Shown: positions 36,501-48,369 of the stretch, piece by piece
Numbering within the stretch: position 1 is the stretch's first letter
Layout of the letters: each line of letters begins with the position of its first letter
Origin: Syncephalastrum monosporum B8922
Lineage: Eukaryota; Mucoromycota; Mucoromycetes; Mucorales; Syncephalastraceae
Direction of reading: 5' to 3'
DNA: 64,000 bases
Assembly: GCA_000697355.1 (NCBI GenBank)
Contig: JNEN01001211.1
Span: forward strand, 62,001 to 126,000
Position numbers and translations under genes: made by a program
Notes under the pieces: generated by a model
Database searches by the model: none
What the model was told of the DNA's origin: nothing
The model's input: the letters and a program-made list of their open reading frames with translations, nothing else

Positions 36501-36882
36501 TCACAGGCTGTCAAGTCGGGAGAACTGCGTATATTGCGACATACCGCCATAGACGAGTAATGGCACCATATCCGTCTATTGATTCATGGCACTAGATATA
36601 TGAGGGGACGACGCCTTCCGTGAATATGTACGTTGTCGAAGTTCTCTGTATACGGCAGTGCGAATTCAGCAGACGTGTCCAAGTCTTCATTTGAAGACCG
36701 TGTTCTTTGTGAGAAAATGACCGACCCACTGACACCTCATCTATTAGATATACAATGAGATGGAGCTTATATTGCAGCAAATCGCGCATTTCCATAGCAG
36801 TAACTATCGTCCATAGAACAAGCGATATGGCACAACCAAGCAGCCAAGCACGAAAAAGTCATGAGATAAGGTTTATATTTAT

Positions 36883-39056
36883 ATATTATGCATCTGTACT
36901 TGGTGCACGTTCCTCCAGCAAGAATGCTAGTCATCTGCAGTATATGGCGTTGTGACCAATCTGATGCATGATTATTTACCGTGCTTCGGTGTCAACTCTA
37001 ATCAATATATCTATGGCATACGGCTAAGCATACGTCAGACCTTTCTACAATGGTATTGGGACTACAGTACACATGTTTGAACAAAGGAGGTACCACATTA
37101 AACTCGAAATTCGTGACACTGTCAGTGTTAGCCTGCGCCAAAAATTGGTGTCTTACCTGCAAAACAGTTCTGCAGGTGTTGCTATGTGAAACTTGACCAC
37201 GTTTCACGCTGTCATGACGATGAAAAGCTACTGTAGAGATCTCGTTGAAGTCAATGAAGACCCATTGTAACGGCATTAATCTCTGCTATTGTCTGAAGCC
37301 TTTTGACGGACTTTAAACAGAAGATACCTAAGTGAAATCACCAGAAATGTGAGGCCCCTCGCTTTCTCTAATCCTTGCCTCTTGTTTACAATGCATCTGT
37401 CCTCTGTCCACCGCAAACGCTGCTGTTCAGCACCTCCTCACACTATGCCTCAGAAGAAGCGCATCCGGCTCACCGATGACCCTTTGACCACTGCCGCAGC
37501 CAGCGTGCCTGGCAGTCCCTGCGAGACTGAGCGCGCGTCGCGCGTCGCAAGCCCCGCCTCCTCCTCCGCCTCCTCCGACGCGTCGACACCGACCCGCAAG
37601 CGTGCAAGCGGCATCACCACTCCGTCCCCTGACGACGACCGCCACCGCAAGCGCCTGTGCGTTGGCCAAGGTGCTGCTGCTGGTCCGGCTCCTGCTCTTG
37701 AGGAACCCGCAGCCGCGAATGACCACAGTGCTGAGGACGGGCAGCCGTCTACACCGGAAGGTCTGTTGGATATGGCAGATGAGCCTCGTCGAGAACCGGC
37801 AGAAGCAACCCTCAGTCTGATGGTGCCTGCTGGCCGTTCACCTTCCTCCGGCCCAGAAGAAGCTGCTCCGTCGTCGGCGTCCTCACCCCATTCTGTTTCC
37901 TCTGCTGAAGGTCTTTCCCTCCCTGGCTCTGCCTCTCTGTCTCCCTCTCTGTCTCCCTCTCCCTCGCCCTCCCCTCTTTCCGACCTTGCCGCTCTGACCG
38001 ACTCTGACTTAAGCTCTCCTTCTACCTCGCCTTCTTCCTATAAGTCATCCACAGCCTCTCTGTCCGACTCGCCGGGTTACACTCCTCCGTCGTCCGTGGA
38101 GGGCTCTCCAGTCCGGGACTGGATGGACGACCCGTTTGGCCATCTCCGGCCGGAACCCGATGAGGATTTTATCCTCATCGTGGCGGAACCTGAGGATGAG
38201 GAAGTGTTCGACGTTGCTGCTCACTTCCCTGAGCTGTAGCGGCTGAAGACGAACCTTTCCTGTCCTTGGCGTTCACTTTCCCTTGCCCCCTTCCCTCTCC
38301 CCCCCCCCCCCCCCCCCCCCCTTTTTAGCCACATCTTCCGGTTGACTCGGTCCCGGTCGTAACCGACGCTATTGCGGATGGATACTTTACGAAATCAAGC
38401 GACGGTGCATCATCTGGAGCAGACGCCAAGGTCACAGCAAGAATGCGAGCTCGCCACAGCGGCGGCACCGTTACTTTGTGGTGCTCGCTCACGACATGGG
38501 TCGTTCCGATGGCCTGACATCAAGAACTGACATGCTGGTGTGCTGCGCATCGAGGGCGAAAAAGGAACAGCCGAGAGACGACTTGGACTAGACGGCTGGC
38601 TACTGCCTACATGAGACGACTCTGGCCGTGGTAAAACCTGGGAAGTGGCGACATGTTATTTCTCGAACGATGCAAGGTGAGCTGCTGTAATACTAAAGAC
38701 ATCTTTCTAATGTTGCTGGCGGTTACATGCGAAAGGCGACGACGACGGTGACGACCGCGACGGCGGCGGCGACACAAAGAAGAAAAGCAATAAAAGTATG
38801 ACGATATACCTGGATGGGCACATCAGCGCAGCCCGTCCACACCACCAACGATACCATATAACGCACATGTCGGCGTGATTCGCCATACGACGCTCCGAAA
38901 TATCTGCATACATACAAAAGCAGTTTTACAACGAAACGATGGTCTGCTCAATGGTAATACTGTTGGCGTAGCACTCGAAGAAGACCCACGACGACGGTAT
39001 GTCATCGATTATGGTCAACATCGCTACTGATACGCTGATCAAGTTCAGATCATCTT
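36883..39056. repeat. Right arm of the 2,174-bp inverted repeat
   Basis: Reverse complement of 33113-35286. The G/C tract differs: here it is a pure 23-nt C run (38299-38321), whereas the left arm has a shorter 13-nt G run with interruptions, yet the total length is equal. The arm carries the second copy of the Ser/Pro-rich ORF on the plus strand. Confidence 0.95.
37391..38239 (+). CDS. Ser/Pro-rich protein of unknown function, right copy
   Basis: Second, intact copy of the 282-residue ORF in the inverted repeat, with Ala instead of Thr in SDLAALTD. First ATG at 37391; alternative start at 37445 (MPQKKRIRL). The two copies point away from the spacer. Features are as for the left copy: basic N-terminal patch, long Ser/Pro/Ala-rich middle, acidic C-terminus. 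Both frames being intact with one substitution means the duplication is recent or homogenised, so conservation between the copies does not itself prove function. Confidence 0.5.
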   Translation: MHLSSVHRKRCCSAPPHTMPQKKRIRLTDDPLTTAAASVPGSPCETERASRVASPASSSASSDASTPTRKRASGITTPSPDDDRHRKRLCVGQGAAAGPAPALEEPAAANDHSAEDGQPSTPEGLLDMADEPRREPAEATLSLMVPAGRSPSSGPEEAAPSSASSPHSVSSAEGLSLPGSASLSPSLSPSPSPSPLSDLAALTDSDLSSPSTSPSSYKSSTASLSDSPGYTPPSSVEGSPVRDWMDDPFGHLRPEPDEDFILIVAEPEDEEVFDVAAHFPEL

Positions 39057-39812
39057 CTTTCGCGTATCACCATTCAAGAAGCATCACCTCCATTTCGAGT
39101 CTCCCCCTCTCCGTATCAGCCGTTCTCACCGCTTCTAATGACCATGGAGCAATCATAGGGAGGAGCACCGTCTGTGTGCGACGATATTATACCCGCAGCT
39201 AAGCGGTTTGATGACCCGACGCATCAATGGAGAGTAATCTTGAGGTAAATGATGACAAAATAGACAGCGCAAACTGCTTTTGGGCACTTCAACGATGCGT
39301 ATGAGCATGGTATCTATCTTGCATTATATGGCTTGCCCAGCGCTCTTATTCTAGCTCGGATACAGACGCTGCGGTTATACCGAACAATTTCATAATCTTG
39401 TACATATTTGACTTGATTGTTTTTAAAAAAGTAACGATAATACTTTGTGTCAAAATAAACTTTAGGTCATAAATATGCATTTGGCAGCGACAAGAGAATA
39501 GAAAACATCAAGTTCACTACAGTTGGTATCACCGTTGCAGTGGCCTATGATCAAGGTGAGGTAAGCAGCAAGTGGGTTTCTCTGACTAACGAGATCCGGG
39601 CGAGGCGAAGTAGTGGGGCTTTCTCTTTCCAAGGGACGGAGAGGATGATTTGGACTGAAGTGTCAATCTGTCTTTGTGCCATGCAAAGCGAACGACCCGG
39701 TCGAGACTCACAGAGAGCTTCTTAGCGTTTGTGCATATTCATTCATCTGACCGTAAGGGAATCTTTTGCTTCTACCTCTGCTTTTCTTTTTCTTCTACTT
39801 TTTATATGAAAA
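39057..39812. other. Intergenic region right of the inverted repeat
   Basis: 756 bp, AT-rich, with no convincing gene. A CT-rich leader-like stretch at about 39770-39800 precedes the sulfotransferase-like fragment. Confidence 0.55.
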
Positions 39813-40020
39813 ATGGCACCCTTGAAAATCGTCGGTGCTGGATATGGCCGGACTGGCACTGATAGATTGGAAGAAGTCTCGAACCGTCTCGGGTAATGCT
39901 GCTCTGTCTTTTTCATTCTGTGGTATAAAATTATGCTAAACGAGTGGCAGTGCTAGGCTTGAAATGCACGTGCTTTAATTCAAGAGGGATTCATGCGCTC
40001 GAAAGTGGTAGTTGTGCTTA
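39813..40020 (+). pseudogene. Truncated P-loop sulfotransferase-family relic
   Basis: ATG at 39813 opens a frame reading MAPLKIVGAGYGRTGTDRLE and ending at TAA 39894-39896 after 27 residues. The start is the hallmark of fungal sulfotransferase-like P-loop proteins (V/I-G-A-G-x-G-R-T-G-T). The family normally continues for about 200-250 more residues. Here the frame ends, but a plausible GT donor (GG/GTAATG) sits at the stop, and LKC followed by an open frame appears near 39959-40020, resembling the usual LG-LKC continuation. No acceptor fits exactly and nothing further matches, so it is most likely a 5' fragment left by deletion. Confidence 0.5.
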
Positions 40021-40294
40021 AATTGGCAATGAATGTGGCTTGTGGTCGTCATCGGGCTGGGGGAGCGGGAGCGCGGAGGGGCTGCATTTCGAGAGCTCGA
40101 GGTGCCAAAGTAAGTTCCTCCCTTTTTTGCTGCCCCCATCAGGTAAGATACGACAGTCCATCCATCACGATATCCATCCATGCCATCGTCCATCCGTCCA
40201 TCCACGGGGACATTGACATCCAACGATGCGATATATCGTTTCTCTGAGCATCCTCATTAATGTTTTTGCGAAATCAGCTTAACCTCATTACACC
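39897..40294. promoter_or_regulatory. uS8 upstream region with CCATCCAT repeats
   Basis: Region directly upstream of the uS8 gene. It contains tandem-like TCCATCCA/CCGTCCAT units at about 40157-40205 and probably includes a 5'-UTR intron (GTAAGTTCC at about 40110, AG near 40277). The left end overlaps the sulfotransferase relic. Promoter role is inferred from position. Confidence 0.4.
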
Positions 40295-40748
40295 ATGCGC
40301 GTTTCCGTTCTGAACGACTGCCTCACCAGCATCAACAACGCTGAGCGCCGCGGCAAGCGCCAGGTCCTGATCCGCCCTTCGTCGAAGGTCATCGTCAAGT
40401 TCCTGTCTGTCATGCAGAAGCATGGTACGTCATAAAAAGACCAAGCAGTGATTTCCTCAGGTATTCATACCAATGAATTCAACCATAGGTTACATTGGTG
40501 AGTTCGAGGAGATCGACGACCACCGCAACGGCAAGATCGTCGTCCAGCTGAACGGCCGTCTCAACAAGTGCGGTGTCATCTCGCCCCGCTTCAACATCAA
40601 GCTTAACGAGCTCGAGAAGTGGACCGCCAACCTTCTCCCCTCGCGTCAGTTCGGTTTCATCGTCCTGACCACCTCTGCTGGTATCATGGACCACGAGGAG
40701 GCCCGTCGCAAGCACGCTGGTGGCAAGATCCTTGGTTTCTTCTATTAA
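40295..40748 (+). CDS. RPS22: 40S ribosomal protein uS8 (S22/S15a)
   Basis: Two exons, 40295-40424 and 40489-40748, giving 129 residues, the usual length for uS8. The sequence [40 protein letters not shown] and the C-terminus GGKILGFFY match the family closely. uS8 binds helix 21 region of 18S rRNA and is part of the small-subunit body. Codons are strongly biased to C-ending triplets, as in highly expressed genes. The intron splits a glycine codon after KH. Confidence 0.98.
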
Positions 40749-40901
40749 GTTTTTGCCTCCCACAGCAAAACATCCCTCTCAATAAATCAGACCTGGTGCT
40801 GATGATGAACAATTCTTCTTTCTTTTTGAATGCAACGTGTGGTATCTGGTTTGGGGGTAGGATGCGTTGGCACTACATGCAACATGCAACTGGGTGGGGG
40901 A

Positions 40902-42214
40902 TCATTGTTCATTTGTCTCGAAGCGGTTGAGGATATCTTGCACGTCGCCATAGAAACCAAGACTGGCAATGGCGCGCTTTTCTTCATTCGAGAGCGTGGC
41001 TCTCACATTGCCTTGCGACAAGTCACCATGCTTGGCTGTCAGGAGTTTCTATTCGGTCCATGTTAGCAACACTAGAAATAGATGCATGCACACACACTTA
41101 CAGTCAAGAATCGGCGCTTGGAGGCTTCATGGTCGAGTTTTTGCGCCAACGCATGTGCCTGAAACATGAAATAATCAACAAAAAAGGAAATACCCTGCAT
41201 CCTCATTTTTCGAGTACCTGAGGAATTAGGTGATCCACCATGTCTGGTTTGTCGAGCGCGCGCTCAAGCAGCTCCAGCCGCTCTCGGTCGAGACGGCACG
41301 TCTGCAGGTAGGCCAGGATATCGTCGTCGGGCTTGATGTCGCGCGGCGGCAACCGGGAGGAGCTGCCAACTTCATTTTCGTCATCGACATCAACGAGTTT
41401 CCGGGTGCGCACCGGCGATGTCTCCTGCTTGATACTCGCCTGGGAGGAAGGGGCGTCACTGCGGCGCCTGTGTCGTAAGCGGATCCAGCGGCGTCGTCTC
41501 ACAAAGGAGCGAAAGTGTTTGTAATTGCCGTGCCATACTGCACCGTGAAATTTTAATGCATACTGCCAGCCCGCTGTAACCGAGATGTCAGTTGCGCAAA
41601 GCCGAGATGAAAAGAGAGGGTAAAACGGCAAAAATAGCAATAAAATAAGACTGACCTTCGTCCACGTCATCGGACATATCGACCATCCATTCCTTACTCA
41701 CCCACTGCCAGGTCGGGTCCGGGAGCTGGTACGTGTGGATGTCCATCGGCGTATATCTGCATTTTATGGTAAGCAACATGACAGTTTTCCAGTGTACAGT
41801 CTAAAGCGTACTCCATATCAACATCGCACCAAGGATCGGGGTCGAATTGAAGCAGTCTGAACAGAGAATCATGGATTATTAAAACCATGCAAACAGCGTC
41901 TGTTTTCTTGAGCACTCACGTTTTCGAGCTGTAACCGACCAGCCAAGACCTGATATATAACAGAATGAGGAAAGGAGCGACTCTTGCTGTATTTGTTTAT
42001 GGATATACCCTCGCTGGCACTCATAAAGAATATCATAAACGTATTCGTCTTCGGGAGTTTGCTGACCCGGCGGCAGTGCGGGCAATGGCAGCGAGAGATC
42101 GCGTTGTTTTTTATGCGAGTGCGGTTTATGAACAAGTTCTCGGATGGATTTGCGAATGCGAAAAGGTTTTCGTTTCTGGAGCGATGCCGTCTTCACATCT
42201 TCTACCGTGGTCAT
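40902..42214 (-). CDS. Dysferlin-domain (DysF/peroxin-type) protein
   Basis: Seven exons: 42009-42214, 41920-41949, 41812-41856, 41656-41756, 41573-41218 (high to low), 41102-41158 and 40902-41048, giving 313 residues. The DysF pattern is visible only after splicing tiny exons of 30 and 45 nt: YDILYECQRGSWLVGYSSKT, LLQFDPDPWCDVDMEYTPMD, then WQWVSKEWMVDMSDDVDEAG, WQYALKFHG and the closing RRRRWIRLRHRR. Fungal proteins with this domain include Spo73, S. pombe Mug65 and the peroxisome-regulating Pex30/Pex23 group. This one lacks visible transmembrane helices, so it is closer to Spo73-type proteins. The C-terminal 120 residues carry a helical segment (DDILAYLQTCRLDRERLELL) of unknown role. Confidence 0.8.
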
Positions 42215-44650
42215 TATTTTATGAAGGGACGGAAGTGAAAGAATGCGAAATTGGTGGTTGTACACGCGACCGATTTCCCCCCTCACCACCCCACTACTGC
42301 TGTCTCTGCTGCTGCAAAAAAAGACACAGATCGCCGATTTTCCACTCCAAAAAAGACCCTCTTCCCCTGCTTTCCGTCTTTTATTTGCACTTCCCGTAAT
42401 GATGAGAGCTAAAGTAGAACCTTTACCTCTACTGTGCACTGGAAATAGACGGGAAGTATTAGACTCGAAGCGTGTCAAAGCATAAGAATAGAATAGAATA
42501 GCAGGTCCGTGTTGGATGTTGGACTGGTCCAAGCACGGAATTTCCCAGAATGGCAAAGTCCCCTTTTGACCGATGCATCACAATGATCGACCCATGACGG
42601 TGGCTCTTATTATTCTGGCAAGTTCAAGAAAAATAGAAGCGCATAGCACACTTAATACCTACTGCACTCATGGAAACGAATTAAATAAGCAAACTAAAAA
42701 AGAAACAAAAGCTAACCTCTCTATAGTAAAGTCGTACACCAAAACCGTTGACTGGGCCGCCACGATCGGCGCATTCACCCCTTCTATCATTGATTGAATG
42801 GATATGAAAGTGATTTGCCCTGAAATATATCTATCATCCCCGTGCCGTGTTAAACATGAAGAGTCCCTGAATACATACTCGTATTCGTGCTTTTCATGGA
42901 ACAAGCCGTTGATAGAATGCAGCACATCACGCGCTCGTACATACATGCCCATATTCAAAGCTTGCTCGGCTGCGCAATAACGCAGAAAAAAGAAAAAACA
43001 CATACACATTGTTCGATGTTACCTTTTCCGCTCATAGGTACGCACGTAAAAATACCAGCATTGGGCATACACATGGAAAAGCTTATGTCCATGATTGTTT
43101 CAGGGAAAGTGGATTGACAGAAGGAATGCAAAGGATGGAAGAAAAAATGTAATTGACACGCGAAACTCAATGCACCGAAGGGGAGCCTTGCCCGGAATAC
43201 AGGTCGTCATTCTTGTGTCACGCTCAGCAATGAATTGTCCTCGTTTCTGTTGTGGGAAAAGTGGCTGTTATGCACAAATCGCAGCATTGTGCTGCTGACA
43301 AATGGGTGCAGATCGCTGTTTGCTTCCTTTCAGTCCTCTCTATCCTCACTCACACTCTCTTACTTTCTTCTGTTTATATGTGCTTCATGTGTCTGTATAT
43401 GTATGCAACCGTATGTCGCCGAATGAGTCTACACAATGGAAGAAACAAGACGGAAGGTCCAGTGGGCCGTGCATGTCCCGCTCACTGGTCATTTTGACTT
43501 TAAGGTTGAAGCACTCATAACCATGGAGTATTATAAATGACAGAGAGAGAGAGAGAGAGAGAGAGCAAGAGCAGGTGTGCGTGCGTGTGAGCATACATGT
43601 CAATCTTGTTTATTTTACCTCTGCTAATTGGATGACATGTAAGTGTACTCCTGTCGTCACGACAAAAATTTCTCTTAGAGTGAGGTCGGCTAGGAGACAC
43701 AGCTTATGCGCCGCAAGAAACAGCAGCAATGCGAGAGGAATCCTTAATTTTTTTGGGGTTGATTGGATTCATAGGAATCGTCTGCAGGCTACATATCTCC
43801 CTCATCATGTAATGTTCTCCAGTTTCTTTATTGAGGCAATGCATGAGCACACGGTGTATGCGTTTTTACATACATATACCATACATATGATTCCCAAAAT
43901 CCAAAAATTAGGGCGATGTGGACCCTGCTTTTTTTTTCTGTTGCTTTGAAAGCCTGCAGCAACAACAGCAGCAGAAACAAAAGCAACTTTGTTGCTGTTG
44001 GTTTTCAGCCTGAGAAAATGAAAGAGATTGGTCCGCTGCCTACTCTCTTGTCTTGGATATATATTTAGGCTACCTTAAAGGAAACACAATAAAGGAACGG
44101 GCGAGAACGCAAGAAAAGAAAATGTGTGAAAAAAAGGGAAAATTAGAGGAATCGCTGGGAATGGTGAAAAAGAATAATCCAAGGACGCAAAGTGAGCTAG
44201 ATGAAAGTGCGTATATACGAGACCAAAAATGGTCCTGTTCACAATTGCGTGAATGTATGCTGCTTTAAGGAGGACAGGATATACTCTCGTATCTGTATCG
44301 CTCTCTTACTCTCGCTCAAAATAACGATAATATGGTAGCCATCAGGCCTGCTTTAATCTACTTGACCTTTTTAGTCCTGCCCTCACTCTCTACGCTTTCT
44401 ATGTACAAACATAATCACGATTTTGCACGCTTCGGCCCATGATCCTTGCCCCACCCACCAAATTGCATTTACTGCAACCCTTTTTTTTCTAGCACTTTTT
44501 TTTTTGTTTTGGTCTACCTGCCAGTCATTTGTAGCCTTTCTTTTCTTTTTTGATTCTTTTCTCTCTTCTCGCTTTACTTTTCCTTTTTCTCTCTTTCCTC
44601 TTCTTTTTCGCTTTTCTTTCGTCGCTTCTGGCGAGCTGCAGTACAACGTT
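42215..44650. other. Gene-free stretch between the dysferlin-domain and RasGEF genes
   Basis: 2.4 kb between two divergent genes. It has AG dinucleotides at 43542-43565 and CT/T-rich tracts near 44480-44620 that look like the RasGEF leader. ORFs here are short and without bias. No RNA gene or repeat family seen. Confidence 0.55.
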
Positions 44651-47600
44651 ATGCTCTCGTCTTTGGCTCCACCGTCCACCCCTATGGCAGGTCGTCTGCC
44701 GGATCGCTGCCTCAAGTACGACTCCAAAATTTCAACACGTCCCTCATTTGCTGACATGGATATGGATCTACAACTGACACATTCCATTATTTTCCCATAA
44801 CAGACGACGCTCCAAATCGCTCGATGATCTTTATCTCAAGCGTTCCTCGATCTACACTCCCACACCCGACCTTCCCACCGAAGACCCGGACCACGACACA
44901 GTGCACTGCCCAACAGATGTGTGTACGAACGAGCATGAGACATGGATATCAGAACCTGCTCCGCCACTACCTACGCCATCTGTCCGACCTGCAATGCCGC
45001 GAAGGCGCCACAGCTCTTGCTGCATCGAGCCCAACTCCAAAGAAGGCCTGCAGCTCGCTTCCATTTACGGATGGGTGTCCGCTGCCCCAGGCACAACCAA
45101 GTAAGTAATCAAAGCTACTATTTCTTTATAAAACGCATAATGACACCGAACATGATTTCATAATAAAATATGAAAAAAAAAAATAGACCACGCGGAGCAA
45201 GGTACAATAGGACATCGGTGGCTCCCTCGCCGAAAACGAAGCATACTACCAAGCACCACCACAGCACAGGCAGCACGGGCAGCAGTATCCTGGCGCAGCG
45301 TGCACGGCAACATTCACAACGACAAAAACGGCGTACGCTCCGCACCTCTCGCTCCTTTAACGCCATCGACAATGTGCCTCATAAGCTGACGAAAATGTTT
45401 GCCCGCCGCCGAAAATCATTGTGTTCTCCTCGCCCTCCTGAACAAACATCGGCAGACTCGTCCCTTGCAACCCTCTCACCTAGCACCTTTTATGGCTCCA
45501 ATCCAGCGACATGGCACGCCGGATCGGAGAAGACGACCGGTATCGTGTCTGCCATCATTGCCGCGGCCAAGACAAGCCAGCATCCGCAGCCGAGCTTGGG
45601 CTGGATCGGCGTCGAGGAGGATACCCCGGACGAAGACGACAACGCCCAAGGAGGAGGTGGTGCTGGGGGTGAAGAAGCAGCTGAGTCGCATGAACAACGA
45701 CCTCCGCCGCCGCCCATCGAGTATGACCCGCATGTATTTGACCTCCTCTCGGAAGACTCGCCCCGTCTTATCAACTACAGCAAGCGGGAAGCAAGTCAGG
45801 GCCTGATGAATTCGGCAACGGTGGAGAAATTGGTCGAAAAACTGACCCGTGAAATGGGTACGTTGTACAAGAGGACGCGTGTGTGCCTCAATCGCGTGAG
45901 GCAGGCTCGATACACAAATAAGCATGTTGCTAAGGCATCCTGTCATTTATGATTATTTTTAGATTCGGACTTTATGATGGACTTCTTCCTCACCTACCGT
46001 CAATATCTCAGTCGGATTAAATTATGCAAGCTACTTATCCTGCGCTTCCGATGGGCGCTGCTGCAAGATACAGACGAGCACCGACTGGTTAGAATTCGGT
46101 ACGTCGTTTTCCCTGTTCCTACTTGTGTTTCCCTATGCAGGATAAACGCCTCTTCCCCTCAAGCACCCACTCCCCCTCCCCCGCTCCGGGCCCAGAAAAC
46201 GGCTCCCGACGCAAGGGCTAACCAGACCATGGTTGTTGTGTAGAACATTCGTGGCCATTCGCCACTGGCTGACCCACTATTGGGCGCACGACTTTATGTC
46301 GTCGCGCATGTTGCGGTTTATGCTCTGTACCTTTTTGTCACAGCTGCGGACGCACCCACTGATCCTTGCCTCGCCCCGTGACGCCCGTATCATCAAAAGT
46401 CTCCGTACGGTCCTGAAAAGACAGCGACAAATCCATGGCGTGTCCAAGACAGAGTCGTCCGGGTCTCCGCGATCGTCTGTGTCCAACATTGACTCCCTCG
46501 TGACACCCTCCTTGTCGGTCGCCAGGGGCACGCCCTGCACCGACCCACACAGCACGTACAGCAACGGTGCGGATAGCGACGCCTGTAGCCAATCCTTACC
46601 GAGGTACAGCAGCCCCAAAACCCGTGAGTCGCGCAAGGACAGCGCGATTGCCATGACGACGACCTTGCCCAAGGACGTCAAGCCGTCCACTTCGACGCCC
46701 GTGCTGCCTTTCCTTCACCGCTCTCACCGCTTTTCGGCCGCGTCCCAACGCAGCGTCAACGAGGGTGGCAATGCATGGACGGCACGGATGAACTTTGGCA
46801 TCAAGAGCATCAAGCGGTCGATGCCAACCATGTGCCATACCCTGTGGCAAGGGATCCATCCCCATCCGCCCCAGCAGCAAGAAATCGCCAAAGCTGCGGT
46901 CCAGCGTGGTCCGTGCACGTGCGAAAAAACACCTGTGCAACGGCGGTTCCGAAAGACGTCCGAGCGTGGCCTGATGCACTCCGCCAGCCGTATCCTGATC
47001 TTTGACAAAAAGGCATCGATGGACCCCCTCCCGCGACCCTCGCTGTCGACCCCCGTCCCCACCCGACGCTCCTCCCCCAAGTTCAAGGCCGGCGCCCGTC
47101 GCGACACCAAGCACCCGCATCCACTGTGTCCTTTCCACGCCGTGCCGCGCACGCCTGTCCTCATGCCCTCCCTGTCGAATCGAGTTGTATCCCCGCGATC
47201 CACCTTGTCGCGCACGTCTGTCGTGCACGAAGACGCGAAGCCGCTCGTGCTCCAGTACCGCTCCGAAGTCATTGCTCAACAGTTTTGCATCCTCGAGCAA
47301 CGCATGCTGCAGAACGTGACGTGGGATGAATTGGCCGAGCTGCGGTGGAAGAAGGGGCGACGCAGCTCGGCTGCCGACGATTTAGATAGCTGTGACCCGC
47401 AGGTGTTGTCGCGCCGAGGCGGAGTGGGACAGCTCATTGGGTATTTCAATATGGTAAGTGCGCATCCATGTGGGTACCAGGGGGCTTTTAACTGAGGCGC
47501 GTACTAGACCTGTCAGTGGGTCGCGTCCGAAATAGTGCAGCTGCGCTCCCTCGAGGTGCGCACCCAAGTCATCGAAAAGTATATCCGGATAGCACTGGTA

Positions 47601-48253
47601 AGCGAGCACTGTGTGCGTATTGAACGATAGCGATGCTGACCTGTCAATAGAAATGCTATCATCATCGCAACTACAGTACATTAATGCAAATCCTGCTCGG
47701 CCTCCAATCACCAGCAGTGTCGCGCCTCGAAAAGACCTGGCAACGCGTAGGTCACTATGAGATGCAGATCTTCAACGAGCTCAAGGAGCTCGCCAAGCCG
47801 TTTCGCAACTGGAAGAACGTCCGCGAGGCGATGAGCAGTGCGATCGAGAATATCGCTGAAACATCGGCGGTGGAGAGTGCGCTCACGCAGAGCCAGATGG
47901 ACTCGACCGAATTGCTTTCCTCGCGCGGGTGCATCCCGTTTCTCGGTCTCTACCTGTCGGATCTCGTGTTCAACGCCGAGCTCCCGACGTTTATCGCGCC
48001 ACCCGCGCAAGATGAGCAAGGCGAGACGTGCACGGGCTCGGACGCCGAGCTCAACTCGCGGCTGTCGACCCACCTTGTAAACTATAACAAGTACCGCATC
48101 ACAGCATCCATCATCAAACACGTGCTGGCCTTCCAAGTGCTTTCGCGGTCATACAGCTTTCCGACCCACCCTGACCTCCTCCAGCGTCTGCAGTCGCTTC
48201 AGTATCTGGATAACGCCGAGATCCGCAGTGCTAGTCAACAATGCGAACACTAA
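44651..48253 (+). CDS. Ras guanine-nucleotide exchange factor (RasGEF-N plus Cdc25-type domain)
   Basis: Seven exons: 44651-44715, 44804-45100, 45187-45857, 45963-46098, 46244-47453, 47508-47597 and 47651-48253, giving 1,023 residues. A basic, Ser-rich N-terminus leads to the RasGEF-N domain at about residues 325-430 (SATVEKLVEKLTREMDSDFM, FFLTYRQYLS, RHWLTHYWAHDF). After a long linker, the catalytic Cdc25-homology domain covers about 730-1020: VIAQQFCILEQRMLQNVTWD, YHHRNYSTLMQILLGLQSPA, RLEKTWQRV and GCIPFLGLYLSDLVF. It should load GTP on a Ras/Rap-type GTPase at membranes. Which GTPase is unknown. Converges on COA4 with 116 bp between stops. The 65-nt first exon is the least certain part. 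Confidence 0.88.
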
Positions 48254-48369
48254 AAGGAGTCGTGCGCAGTTAATATATTTCTATCTAATATAGCAAAGCT
48301 CTTTTTTCCCTCTTTTTGCGTGTACTATGTCGTTTTTCGAGCTTTTCATAATAAAAAAAGGCAAAAACA

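Larger units (their letters stand above)
35287..36882. other. 1.6-kb unique spacer between the inverted-repeat arms
   Basis: Single-copy sequence between the two arms. It contains a possible 100-residue ORF, a spliced zinc-knuckle microprotein and a 12-bp inverted repeat. The part from 36019 to 36882 holds no recognisable gene. Confidence 0.8.

Noticed and set aside
33113..39056. Classical DNA transposon with 2.2-kb terminal inverted repeats
   Set aside because: No transposase, no matching target-site duplication at the outer ends and no short terminal signature.
42798..43700. Several 60-120 codon ORFs on both strands
   Set aside because: No codon bias, no motifs, and built partly on dinucleotide repeats.
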